DNA of 13,437 nt from the NCBI GenBank assembly GCA_035290965.1, contig DATDTD010000075.1:1-13437 (forward strand), read 5' to 3'. Below, in pieces: positions 5,296-11,875 of the stretch. The notes under the pieces were generated by a model. That model worked only from the letters and a program-made list of their open reading frames with translations. It did not search any database and was not told the origin of the DNA. Both the position numbers and the translations under genes were made by a program. How positions within the stretch are numbered: position 1 is the first letter of the stretch; each line of letters begins with the position of its first letter. The stretch is from JAGVNX01 sp035290965. Lineage in GTDB: Archaea > Iainarchaeota > Iainarchaeia > Iainarchaeales > GCA-2688035.

Positions 5296-5721
5296 TTGAA
5301 GCTTAAAATAAAAAGGGTTGTTCCTGATGCAAAGCTGCCTGAATACGCGCATTCAACGGATGCGGGAATGGATTTGTTCAGCTGCGAAGACTGTAAAATA
5401 ATGCCCGGAGAAATAAGGGCAGTAAGAACTGGAATTTCAATGGAAATTCCCGACGGGCATGCAGGATTGATATGGGACAAGAGCAGCCTGCCTGCACAGA
5501 ACGGAATCCACAAAATGGCAGGAGTAATAGATTCAGGATACCGCGGAGAAATTCTCGTAGTGCTTGCAAACTTCGGAAAACAGGAGTTTGAAATAAAAAA
5601 GCACAGGAAAATAGCGCAGATGCTCATCCAGAAAATAGAAATAATGGAACTCGAGGAAACAGGCGAAGAGCTGGGCGCAACTGCAAGGGGAAACAAGGGC
5701 TTCGGTTCTACGGGAAAGTAA
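5296..5721 (+). CDS. dut: dUTP diphosphatase (dUTPase)
   Basis: This enzyme hydrolyses dUTP to dUMP and pyrophosphate, keeping uracil out of DNA and feeding dTMP synthesis; it is a homotrimer. All five family motifs are visible: I, STDAGMDLF (20-28); II, IWDKSSLPAQNG (59-70, with Lys where Arg is usual); III, AGVIDSGYRGEI (75-86) with the tyrosine/aspartate uracil pocket; IV, KIAQMLIQKI; V, the glycine-rich C-terminal arm ARGNKGFGSTGK (130-141). The 141-residue length is normal. I chose TTG 5296 because AGGTG precedes it by five bases, the same spacing as other genes here. GTG 5290 in the same frame is a real alternative adding two residues. Dut between ndk and infB is a locus-specific insertion in an otherwise classical order, and functionally it fits next to Ndk. 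Confidence 0.95.
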   Translation: MKLKIKRVVPDAKLPEYAHSTDAGMDLFSCEDCKIMPGEIRAVRTGISMEIPDGHAGLIWDKSSLPAQNGIHKMAGVIDSGYRGEILVVLANFGKQEFEIKKHRKIAQMLIQKIEIMELEETGEELGATARGNKGFGSTGK

Positions 5722-5743
5722 AAAATAAAAAAAAGTGTTTTTC

Positions 5744-7501
5744 ATGATTGTAAGGCAGCCAATTGTAACAGTGCTCGGCCATGTAGACCACGGAAAAACA
5801 AAATTCCTTGACAACATAAGAGGGACGGCAATTGCGGAAAAAGAGGCGGGCGCAATAACACAGCACATCGGCGCAACAGAAGTCCCCGCGGAAATAATCG
5901 AAAAGGTTTCCGGAGATTTGATAAAAAAATTCGGGTTCCAGCTTGAAATTCCGGGACTGCTTTTCATTGATACGCCAGGACACGAGGCATTTACAAATCT
6001 GAGAAAACGCGGGGGAAGCATTGCAGACATAAGCGTGCTTGTCATAGACATTATGCAGGGAATGCAACCCCAGACTTTTGAGGCAATAGAAATCCTGAAA
6101 GGCTTCAAAGTGCCCTTCATTGTCGCAGCAAACAAGATTGATTTATTGCAGGGATATTTTTCAAAGGAAAAGGAATTTTCAAAAAACATTGGGCTGCAGA
6201 CTGAAAAAACCCAGAAGCTTCTTGATGAAAAAATTTACGAGCTTCTCGGAAAGCTTTTTGAAAAAGGGCTTCAATCAGAAAGATTCGACAGGTGCACTGA
6301 CTTCACAAAGCAGATTCCAATTGTGCCTACGAGCGCAAAAACAGGAGAGGGAATTCCGGAAGCGCTGATGCTTCTTACTGGATTAAGCCAGAGGTTTCTG
6401 AAAAAACAGTTAATGATTGATGAAAACGAAGCCGGAAAAGGGACAATCCTTGAAGTAAAGGAAGAAAGAGGGCTTGGAAAAACAATTGACATTATTTTAT
6501 ACACGGGAACTTTGAAAGTGAACGACAAAATTGTTTTCGGCGGAAGGCACAGCATTGTGGAAACAAAAATCCGCGCGCTGTTAAAGCCGCCCGTTCTCTC
6601 TGAAATAGGGCAGGCAAACGAAAAATTCGTTTCCGCAAAAGAGGTTCATGCCGCGTGCGGAGTAAAAATCGCGGCTCCCGAACTTTCCGATGCTCTTGCA
6701 GGCGCGCCTATAATGGCTGTAAAAACAGGCAATGAAAAAGACATTATTGCAAAGGAAATTTCCGAAGTGAAAATAGAAACAGGAACAGACGGGGCAATAC
6801 TCAAGGCGGATACTCTCGGAGCGCTTGAAGCGCTTGTGTTATTGCTGAAAAAACAGAACCTTGTCCCGAAACTTGCAGACATAGGAGATGTTACGAGAAG
6901 CGACATAATGGAGGCGCTCGCAGTAAAGGAAAAAAAACCATTTGAAGCAGTTGTTTTCGCATTCAATGTGAACACTGAGCCCGCAGCGCTTGAAGAGGCA
7001 AAAAAAAGGGAAATTCCAGTCTTCAAAGGGAATGTTATTTACAAGGTAATAGAGGATTATTCGGAATGGCTGAAACAGCAGAAGGAAGCCGAGAGGAAAA
7101 AAGTCCTTGATTCGGTCGTATTGCCAGTAAGAATTATTTTCCTGAAACAGTTTGTTTTCAGGAACAGCGAACCCGCGATTTTCGGGGTGAAAATCCTTGA
7201 AGGAAGGCTCAGGTCAGGGGCCGAATTAATGAACAAAAAAGGAGAAACAATAGGAAGGCTTGATGCAATACAAGCGCAGAACGAATCAGTAAAAGAAGCA
7301 AAGAAAAACCAGGAAGTCTCTATTTCAGTGAAGGGAGCAGTAATAGGAAGAAATCTCAAGCCCGGAGAAGAGTTATTCTCGCACATTCCAAAAAGAAACT
7401 TTTCAGAATTCGCGCAGTTAAAGGATTTTTTATCGCAGGAAGAATTCGAACTCATTGACTTTATACAAAAAATTGAAAAACAAAAAGGGGAGATTGCATG
7501 A
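5744..7501 (+). CDS. infB: Translation initiation factor aIF5B (IF2-like GTPase)
   Basis: This 585-residue GTPase promotes subunit joining and initiator tRNA positioning late in initiation. G-motifs are in order: G1 GHVDHGKT (12-19), switch I GAITQHIGATEV, G3 DTPGHEAF, G4 NKID, G5 SAKTGEG. A beta-barrel domain (about 220-330), an alpha/beta domain III (about 340-440, ILKADTLGALEALVLLLKK) and a C-terminal barrel ending in ELIDFIQKIEKQKGEIA follow. The length equals the archaeal core form, without the long eukaryotic N-terminal extension and without an intein. Start ATG 5744 directly precedes IVRQPIVTVLGH; GTG 5735 is in-frame but better read as part of the AAAGTG SD. The stop overlaps the rps6e start by four bases (ATGA). 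Confidence 0.97.
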   Translation: MIVRQPIVTVLGHVDHGKTKFLDNIRGTAIAEKEAGAITQHIGATEVPAEIIEKVSGDLIKKFGFQLEIPGLLFIDTPGHEAFTNLRKRGGSIADISVLVIDIMQGMQPQTFEAIEILKGFKVPFIVAANKIDLLQGYFSKEKEFSKNIGLQTEKTQKLLDEKIYELLGKLFEKGLQSERFDRCTDFTKQIPIVPTSAKTGEGIPEALMLLTGLSQRFLKKQLMIDENEAGKGTILEVKEERGLGKTIDIILYTGTLKVNDKIVFGGRHSIVETKIRALLKPPVLSEIGQANEKFVSAKEVHAACGVKIAAPELSDALAGAPIMAVKTGNEKDIIAKEISEVKIETGTDGAILKADTLGALEALVLLLKKQNLVPKLADIGDVTRSDIMEALAVKEKKPFEAVVFAFNVNTEPAALEEAKKREIPVFKGNVIYKVIEDYSEWLKQQKEAERKKVLDSVVLPVRIIFLKQFVFRNSEPAIFGVKILEGRLRSGAELMNKKGETIGRLDAIQAQNESVKEAKKNQEVSISVKGAVIGRNLKPGEELFSHIPKRNFSEFAQLKDFLSQEEFELIDFIQKIEKQKGEIA

Positions 7502-7983
7502 ACATAGTTATTTCGGAACCAAAAAGCGGAAAAAGCGCAAACAAAAAAACAGAGGAAAGCGTTTTCCTGAACAGGAAAATAGGCGAGGAAGTAAGCCTCG
7601 ACACAATCGGGCTGCCGGGATTCAAGGCAAAAATTACGGGCGGAAGCGACAAACAGGGATTTCCAATGAAGCCCTCAATGCAGGGAGCATCGAGAAAAAA
7701 AGTCCTGCTGAAAAAGGGAGTAGGATACAGGCCGAAAACAAAAGGCGCCATAAAAAGAAAAAGCGTGCGCGGAAACACCGTAAGCATTGAAACACAGCAG
7801 ATAAACCTTGCAATAACACAGGCAGGGGAAATGCAGCTGTTCGAACAATTGATTCCAAAGGAAAAGGTCGAAGAAAAAAAGGAAACAGTAAAGGAACAAA
7901 TGGTAAAGGAATCGCTTTCACACGTGGGAGACACTGAATTCGCAGAAGAGGCCAGAAAAATAAAGCAGAAAGCAAAGAGATAA
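7498..7983 (+). CDS. rps6e: Ribosomal protein S6e (eS6)
   Basis: This small-subunit protein is 161 residues long. The family core is plain: MNIVISEPKSGKS at the N-terminus, NRKIGEEVSLDTIGLPGFKAKITGGSDKQGFPMKP, then RKKVLLKKGVGYRPKTKGAIKRKSVRGNTVS. The motif GGSDKQGFPM is diagnostic of eS6. Archaeal eS6 is typically about 125-130 residues, so this protein carries roughly 30 extra, charged, helix-forming residues (EKVEEKKETVKEQMVKE to the KQKAKR end). The ATG 7498 overlaps the infB stop by four bases, with AGGGGAG as SD about eight bases upstream, so it is translationally coupled to infB. S6e next to aIF2-gamma is a standard archaeal neighbour pair. Confidence 0.95.
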   Translation: MNIVISEPKSGKSANKKTEESVFLNRKIGEEVSLDTIGLPGFKAKITGGSDKQGFPMKPSMQGASRKKVLLKKGVGYRPKTKGAIKRKSVRGNTVSIETQQINLAITQAGEMQLFEQLIPKEKVEEKKETVKEQMVKESLSHVGDTEFAEEARKIKQKAKR

Positions 7984-8000
7984 TTGGAAAGTGAAAAAAA

Positions 8001-9314
8001 TTGGGCGCAAAAAAAAATCCTGAAAAAACCGCAAAGAACGCGGAAGAAAAAAACAGCCACGCCCATGCAAAAAGCCATGAAGAAAAAGAAATGCACGCGA
8101 AAGCACATGCGGAAGAAAAGCCCACAGCTGAACAGGCAGTAATAAACATCGGAATGGTTGGGCATGTAGACCATGGAAAAACCTCGCTGACGCAGGCACT
8201 CACGGGAAAATGGACCGAGACACACAGCGAAGAGCTCAAAAGGGGAATTTCAATAAGGCTTGGATATGCGGATACAACATTTTACAAATGTCCAAATTGC
8301 AGGGGAAGCGAGGCATATTCAAGCAAATCAATCTGTCCTAACTGCGGCTCCAAAACAGAAAAACTGCGCACAATAAGCATTGTGGATGCGCCGGGGCATG
8401 AAACTCTGCTCACTACAATGCTGAGCGGCGCTGCACTGATGCAGGGCGCAATTTTGGTAATTGCTGCAAACGAAAAATGCCCGCAGCCCCAGACAACGGA
8501 ACATTTAATGGCTTTGAAAATATCCGGAATAAAAAATCTTGTGGTTGCGCAGAACAAAATAGATTTGGCAGACAAAAAACAGGCGCTTGAAAACTTTGTA
8601 CAGATAAAGGAATTCCTGAAAGCAAACGGCTTTGAAAACATTCCAATAATTCCCGTTGCCGCACATTTAGGAACAAACCTGGATTTGTTAATAGAAGCAA
8701 TAGAACAGCACATTCCAACCCCTAAATTCGACCTGGAAAAGCCCTTCAAATTGTTCTGCATAAGAAGCTTTGATGTAAACAAGCCTGGCACAAAAATTTC
8801 AGAGCTGAAAGGCGGGGTAATTGGCGGCTCGGTAATACAGGGAAAAATAAAAATCGGGGACAAAATAGAAATAGGGCCGGGATTTGAAGGAAAACCGCTG
8901 CAGACAACAATAAAAAGCCTGAGCTGCGCACAGGGTTCCCTGCAGGAAGCAAGGCCCGGAGGCCTGATTGGAATAGGCACAATGTTAGACCCAAGCTTAA
9001 CCCAGAACGACAGAATGAAGGGGCAGATTGTTTCTCTCCCCGGGATAATGCCCATGCCCACAAAAAAGCTCTTTTTGAAAATAAATTTTTTGGAGCGCTT
9101 CGTGACAAGCATTGAAAAAAAACTTAAAACAAACGATGTGCTTGTGCTTACAATAGGCGCAATGACTTCCCTCGGAACAGTGCTCAAGGAAAAGGGCAAT
9201 ACTGCGGAAATAGATTTGAGAGTTCCCGCAACAATAGAAAAAGCCGAAAAAATCGCAGTAAGCAGGAAAGAGGCGGGAAGATGGCGCCTCATAGGATACG
9301 CTGTTGCGGAATAA
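8001..9314 (+). CDS. eif2g: Translation initiation factor aIF2 gamma subunit
   Basis: The GTPase subunit of the archaeal initiator-tRNA carrier delivers Met-tRNAi to the 30S subunit. G1 is GHVDHGKT (54-61), followed by the hallmark WTETHSEELKRGISIRLGYAD, a zinc site (C97, C100, C112, C115 in CPNCRG...CPNCGS), G3 DAPGHET, and G4 NKID. Domains II and III follow with ELKGGVIGGSV and the C-terminal GRWRLIGYA. The family usually reads SA at G5; here it is VAAHLGTN. The start is TTG 8001 after AAAGTG. The frame adds about 45 unusual N-terminal residues before VINIGMVGHVDHG, rich in Ala, Lys, Glu and five His (20, 22, 26, 32, 36). ATG 8091 (M31) could shorten this. Total length is 437 residues, against about 410 in most archaea. 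Confidence 0.96.
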   Translation: MGAKKNPEKTAKNAEEKNSHAHAKSHEEKEMHAKAHAEEKPTAEQAVINIGMVGHVDHGKTSLTQALTGKWTETHSEELKRGISIRLGYADTTFYKCPNCRGSEAYSSKSICPNCGSKTEKLRTISIVDAPGHETLLTTMLSGAALMQGAILVIAANEKCPQPQTTEHLMALKISGIKNLVVAQNKIDLADKKQALENFVQIKEFLKANGFENIPIIPVAAHLGTNLDLLIEAIEQHIPTPKFDLEKPFKLFCIRSFDVNKPGTKISELKGGVIGGSVIQGKIKIGDKIEIGPGFEGKPLQTTIKSLSCAQGSLQEARPGGLIGIGTMLDPSLTQNDRMKGQIVSLPGIMPMPTKKLFLKINFLERFVTSIEKKLKTNDVLVLTIGAMTSLGTVLKEKGNTAEIDLRVPATIEKAEKIAVSRKEAGRWRLIGYAVAE

Positions 9315-9323
9315 AAAAACAGC

Positions 9324-9362
9324 TTTTTGAAGCGCTCGCCTTGCAAGGCTCGCTTTCAAAAA
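9324..9362 (+). repeat. Intergenic imperfect palindrome between eif2g and the PIN gene
   Basis: The arms TTTTTGAAGCG (9324-9334) and CGCTTTCAAAAA (9351-9362) pair with a single bulged T. Inside lies the self-complementary GCCTTGCAAGGC (9338-9349). Together they can form a long cruciform or RNA hairpin of about 39 bases. It sits ten bases after the eif2g stop, inside the operon. It is not followed by a T-run on the + strand, so it does not look like a classical terminator; RNA processing or a small repeated element are alternatives. Confidence 0.7.
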
Positions 9363-9392
9363 CCTGGGAAAAAATAAAAAAAAAGTGTTTTA

Positions 9393-9776
9393 ATGGAGCA
9401 AAAAAAAACAATTGCATTCGACACAAACATGATTCTTGCCGCAGCGCAGTTCAAAACAGATGTTTTCGCGCAGGCAAGGGAAATTTTCGGAAAAAAAATT
9501 GTTTTTGCAGTCCCAGAAAAAGTTTTTGAGGAACTTGAAAATTTGGGCAAAAAAAATTCAAAAATGAAAAAAACAGTTTCACTCGCACTTGAAATAATGA
9601 AAAAAAACAAAATAAAAAAAATAAAATCACAGGGAGAAAACACTGATGCGAGCCTTGAAAAGCTTGCTGCACAAGGCATAATAATAGCAACGAACGACAA
9701 AATCCTTAGAAAAAAAATAAAAGCGTTTGGCAGCCATATTTACCTGAAACAAAACAGGATAATTGCAGTGGAATAG
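9393..9776 (+). CDS. PIN-domain endoribonuclease, Fcf1/Utp24-like
   Basis: This is a single PIN domain of 127 residues. The acidic active-site set is visible: D10 in IAFDTNMIL, E46/E47 in PEKVFEELENL, D85 in GENTDASLEKLA, and D102 in IIATNDKIL, giving the metal-dependent nuclease pattern. In archaea a PIN protein of the Fcf1/Utp24-like group is often encoded between aIF2-gamma and rpoE1. Eukaryotic relatives cleave pre-rRNA, so a role in rRNA maturation is plausible but not shown. No antitoxin gene adjoins it, which argues against a VapC toxin. Start ATG 9393 follows AAAGTG. The gene is strongly lysine- and A-rich, with several poly-A runs. Family-level confidence is high; substrate is inferred. 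Confidence 0.85.
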   Translation: MEQKKTIAFDTNMILAAAQFKTDVFAQAREIFGKKIVFAVPEKVFEELENLGKKNSKMKKTVSLALEIMKKNKIKKIKSQGENTDASLEKLAAQGIIIATNDKILRKKIKAFGSHIYLKQNRIIAVE

Positions 9777-9810
9777 GAAAAGCGCGGAAAAAATAAAAAA
9801 TAAATTAAAA

Positions 9811-9820
9811 ATTTTTAAAA
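9811..9820 (+). promoter_or_regulatory. Possible internal promoter before rpoE1
   Basis: ATTTTTAAAA lies 33-42 bases before ATG 9853 in a 76-base AT-rich gap. The spacing would put initiation near 9838-9845, just before the GGGTGA SD (9842-9847). It may let rpoE1-spt4 be transcribed apart from the upstream genes. The gap is so A/T-rich that a chance match is quite possible. Confidence 0.35.
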
Positions 9821-9852
9821 ACAATTATGAAAAAAATTCTGTGGGTGAGTCA

Positions 9853-10467
9853 ATGTATTATTTGGTGAAAATAAAGGAAAAAGTGCGGGTTCCGCCTAAG
9901 GAATTCTCGGAAAAACTGGACAAAACAATCCTGCAGATAGTGCAGCAGGAATACGAAGGCCTTATCGATGAAGACATAGGGCTTATAGTGGCAGTAATTG
10001 AAATAGACAATGTGGGGCAGGGAAAAGTAATTCCGGGCGATGGCGCTGCATACTTTGAAACAGAGCTCGAAATGCTTGTATTCAAGCCTCTCATGCAGGA
10101 AGTCGTTGAAGGATTTGTATCAGAGATAACTGAATTCGGGGCATTTGTAAGATTCTGCCCGATTGATGGTTTGGTGCATGTAAGCCAGATACTTGACGAT
10201 TACATAAATTACGATGCCAAAATGCCGGGCTTTGTGGCAAAAAAAACAAAGGCAAAGCTCGGGATAAACGACAATGTGCTTGCGCGCATAGTCACTGTTT
10301 CGCTTAAGGGAAATGTCCAGAACTCAAAAATAGGCCTGACAATGAGGCAGCCGTTCCTGGGAAAGGAAGAATGGCAGAGAATAAGCGAAAAAGCCGCAAA
10401 GGAAAAGCCGATGCAGAAAAAAGAAAAATCAAAAATGGAAAAATTTTCAAAAGAGAAACGGGAATAA
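9853..10467 (+). CDS. rpoE1: DNA-directed RNA polymerase subunit E' (Rpo7/Rpb7)
   Basis: This subunit of the archaeal RNA polymerase stalk pairs with Rpo4 and contacts nascent RNA. At 204 residues it has an N-terminal RNP-like tip domain (MYYLVKIKEKVRVPPKEF, then IVQQEYEGLIDEDIGLIVAVIEI and GDGAAYFETELEMLVFKP) and a C-terminal S1/OB domain (VVEGFVSEITEFGAFVRFCPIDGLVHVSQILDDY to KIGLTMRQPFLG). The order and spacing match Rpb7. The final 35 residues are a highly charged lysine/glutamate tail that extends past the S1 fold. Start ATG 9853 is supported by GGGTGA and by family N-termini; a longer in-frame ATG at 9763 begins inside the PIN gene and is rejected. The spt4 gene follows after 24 bases, as in most archaea. 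Confidence 0.96.
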   Translation: MYYLVKIKEKVRVPPKEFSEKLDKTILQIVQQEYEGLIDEDIGLIVAVIEIDNVGQGKVIPGDGAAYFETELEMLVFKPLMQEVVEGFVSEITEFGAFVRFCPIDGLVHVSQILDDYINYDAKMPGFVAKKTKAKLGINDNVLARIVTVSLKGNVQNSKIGLTMRQPFLGKEEWQRISEKAAKEKPMQKKEKSKMEKFSKEKRE

Positions 10468-10491
10468 AAACTGAAAAAGAGTGATGAAAAA

Positions 10492-10686
10492 ATGGCAAAG
10501 GAAAAAGCCTGCAGGAACTGCAAGCTTGTTGTGGAAGACTCGAAGGAATGCCCGCTGTGCAAGGGAACAGCATTCACAACATTCTGGCAGGGATATGTAA
10601 TGATAATAGACCCTGAAAAAAGCGAAATTGCAAAGCACAAGGGCATAACAGCGCCGGGAAAATACGCTCTGCGCCTGAGCAGATAA
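10492..10686 (+). CDS. spt4: Transcription elongation factor Spt4 (RpoE'')
   Basis: This 64-residue zinc protein partners Spt5/NusG to keep RNA polymerase processive. The zinc ligands are C7, C10, C20 and C23 (CRNCKLV...ECPLCKG). The family strand FTTFWQGYVMIIDPEKSEIAKHKGI and the end PGKYALRLSR confirm it; length is typical. SD AGAGTGA precedes ATG 10492. Adjacent to rpoE1 as usual. Downstream, before rps24e, an 82-base gap contains a small hairpin. Confidence 0.96.
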   Translation: MAKEKACRNCKLVVEDSKECPLCKGTAFTTFWQGYVMIIDPEKSEIAKHKGITAPGKYALRLSR

Positions 10687-10691
10687 GTTTT

Positions 10692-10716
10692 CGAAGCGCC
10701 AACAAATTCGCTTTCG
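10692..10716 (+). repeat. Small intergenic hairpin between spt4 and rps24e
   Basis: CGAAGCG (10692-10698) pairs with CGCTTTCG (10709-10716) with one bulged T, around a ten-base loop. Arm sequence and bulge match the palindrome at 9324-9362 (GAAGCG and CGCTTTC). It begins six bases after the spt4 stop and may be a degraded copy of the same element. The stem is short, so structural significance is moderate. Confidence 0.5.
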
Positions 10717-10768
10717 CGGCAAAAAACAGAAAATAAAATATTTGCGGAATGAAAAACAAGGTGAAAAA

Positions 10769-11101
10769 ATGGATGTCAAAATAACCCACAAAACAAAAAA
10801 CCACAGCTTACAGAGGGAAGAAATTACTTTCACGGCAAAGGCGGAAAAAGCCACTCCTAAAAGAGTCGAACTAAGGGAAAAAATAGCTGCACTTCACGGG
10901 GCAAAACCTGAGGCAGTGATAATAGGAAAAATAGAGACAAGATTCGGCGCGCACGAAATTTCAGGGACAGCGATCATATACGAAAACCCGGAATTAGTGC
11001 AGAAAACAGAATTGCTGCATCTCATTGAAAAAAGCGCGGGCATAAAAAGAGTAAAAAAGGAAAAAACAAAGGAAGCCCCGAAAAAAGAGGCAAAAAAATA
11101 A
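10769..11101 (+). CDS. rps24e: Ribosomal protein S24e (eS24)
   Basis: This 110-residue small-subunit protein is recognised by MDVKITHKTKNHSLQREEITF, the conserved PKRVELREKIAALHGAKPEAVIIGKIETRFGAHEISGTAIIYEN, and a lysine-rich C-terminal tail. The segment TRFGAHEISGTA corresponds to the family's FG-x(2-3)-S-G-x-A signature. Start ATG 10769 follows AAGGTG with five-base spacing. An in-frame ATG at 10742 would add nine residues but has no SD. The gene is followed 14 bases later by rps27ae, the usual partner. Confidence 0.95.
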   Translation: MDVKITHKTKNHSLQREEITFTAKAEKATPKRVELREKIAALHGAKPEAVIIGKIETRFGAHEISGTAIIYENPELVQKTELLHLIEKSAGIKRVKKEKTKEAPKKEAKK

Positions 11102-11115
11102 GCGAGTGATTTTTT

Positions 11116-11319
11116 ATGGCTGAAGAAAAAGAAAAAAAACCAAAGGCAAAAGAAGCGGGAAAAAAGAAAAAAAGCAAGTCAATGCTTTTCGAAATAACAG
11201 GCGACAGTGTAAAGCGCAAAAACCGCGCCTGCCCCAAATGCGGGCAGGGAATTTTCATGGCGGGGCACAAGAACAGGTTTGCATGCGGAAAATGCGGCTA
11301 CACTGAGTGGAGAAAATGA
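11116..11319 (+). CDS. rps27ae: Ribosomal protein S27ae (eS31)
   Basis: This 67-residue zinc-ribbon protein of the small subunit has ligands C39, C42, C57 and C60 in the pattern RACPKCGQGIFMAGHKNRFACGKCGYTEW, which is diagnostic. Archaeal S27ae lacks the eukaryotic ubiquitin fusion and so does this one. It does carry an N-terminal extension of about 20 residues made almost entirely of Lys, Glu and Ala, longer than many archaeal versions. SD GAGTGA precedes ATG 11116. The stop overlaps the next gene start (ATGA at 11316-11319). In many archaea kae1 follows directly; here two genes intervene. Confidence 0.95.
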   Translation: MAEEKEKKPKAKEAGKKKKSKSMLFEITGDSVKRKNRACPKCGQGIFMAGHKNRFACGKCGYTEWRK

Positions 11320-11870
11320 GCTCGCTTTTATTCAATTTCCTTTTCGATTTTTTTTTGTTCTGCTTCCCAGTCCTTTTCATTGCAAGGAACAAAAAAAAAT
11401 TCGAACTGAAAAAAATCCTCGCGGAATTGGGGATAAAAAACCCCGCGCCCGGATTTTTTTTCAAAAAAACAACAATCCTGTTTCTCCAGCTGTTCGCTGT
11501 TTCAATTGCCCTGTCAATAGCCTTTTTTGCAATAGGCTTCAATGACACGCAGAGCGTTTTCGAGGCAATAAGCGCAATAAAAATGCAGAACATTTTCCTG
11601 CTGTTCTACCTTCTTTTTGTAAGGGTTGCGGGCGAAGAAGTTTTCTTCCGTGGATTTTTAACAGCAAAAATAGGCATTATACCCAGCTCCGCACTGTTCG
11701 GGCTGGCGCATGTTTTTTACGGCTCAATAGCGGAAGTGATTGGCGCGTTTTTTTTAGGGCTTATACTTTCAAGGGCATTCGTGAAAAACAAAAATCTTAT
11801 GCCGAACATATTCGCGCATATATTTTACAATTTTTTCGTGCTTATACTTGCTTTCTCATTTGGGGCGTGA
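11316..11870 (+). CDS. CPBP-family intramembrane metalloprotease
   Basis: This is a 184-residue membrane protein of the CPBP/Abi (CAAX-protease-like) family. Hydrophobic segments lie at about 4-23, 53-75, 92-104, 118-136, 138-155 and 163-182. The three family motifs are complete: E107-E108 and R112 in GEEVFFRG, H132 in FGLAH, and H168 plus N172 in NIFAHIFYN. These make up the metal site, so the protein should be active. Substrates are unknown; relatives process prenylated proteins, bacteriocin peptides or regulators. Start ATG 11316 overlaps the rps27ae stop by four bases; GTG 11307 would add three residues. It is the only membrane protein in an operon of translation genes, and the tight overlaps suggest co-expression with ribosomal proteins and sua5. 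Confidence 0.9.
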   Translation: MSSLLFNFLFDFFLFCFPVLFIARNKKKFELKKILAELGIKNPAPGFFFKKTTILFLQLFAVSIALSIAFFAIGFNDTQSVFEAISAIKMQNIFLLFYLLFVRVAGEEVFFRGFLTAKIGIIPSSALFGLAHVFYGSIAEVIGAFFLGLILSRAFVKNKNLMPNIFAHIFYNFFVLILAFSFGA

Positions 11871-11875
11871 AAAAA

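Noticed and set aside
8282..9346. A 354-codon open frame on the minus strand opposite eif2g
   Set aside because: It mirrors a clearly identified GTPase gene, has no SD, and its protein has no family features; long antisense frames are common in this codon-biased DNA.
9324..9362. An intrinsic terminator after eif2g
   Set aside because: The hairpin is followed by A-rich, not T-rich, sequence on the coding strand, and the downstream genes are normal operon partners.
9393..9776. A VapC-type toxin
   Set aside because: No antitoxin gene adjoins it, and the position between aIF2-gamma and rpoE1 fits the conserved archaeal Fcf1-like PIN protein.
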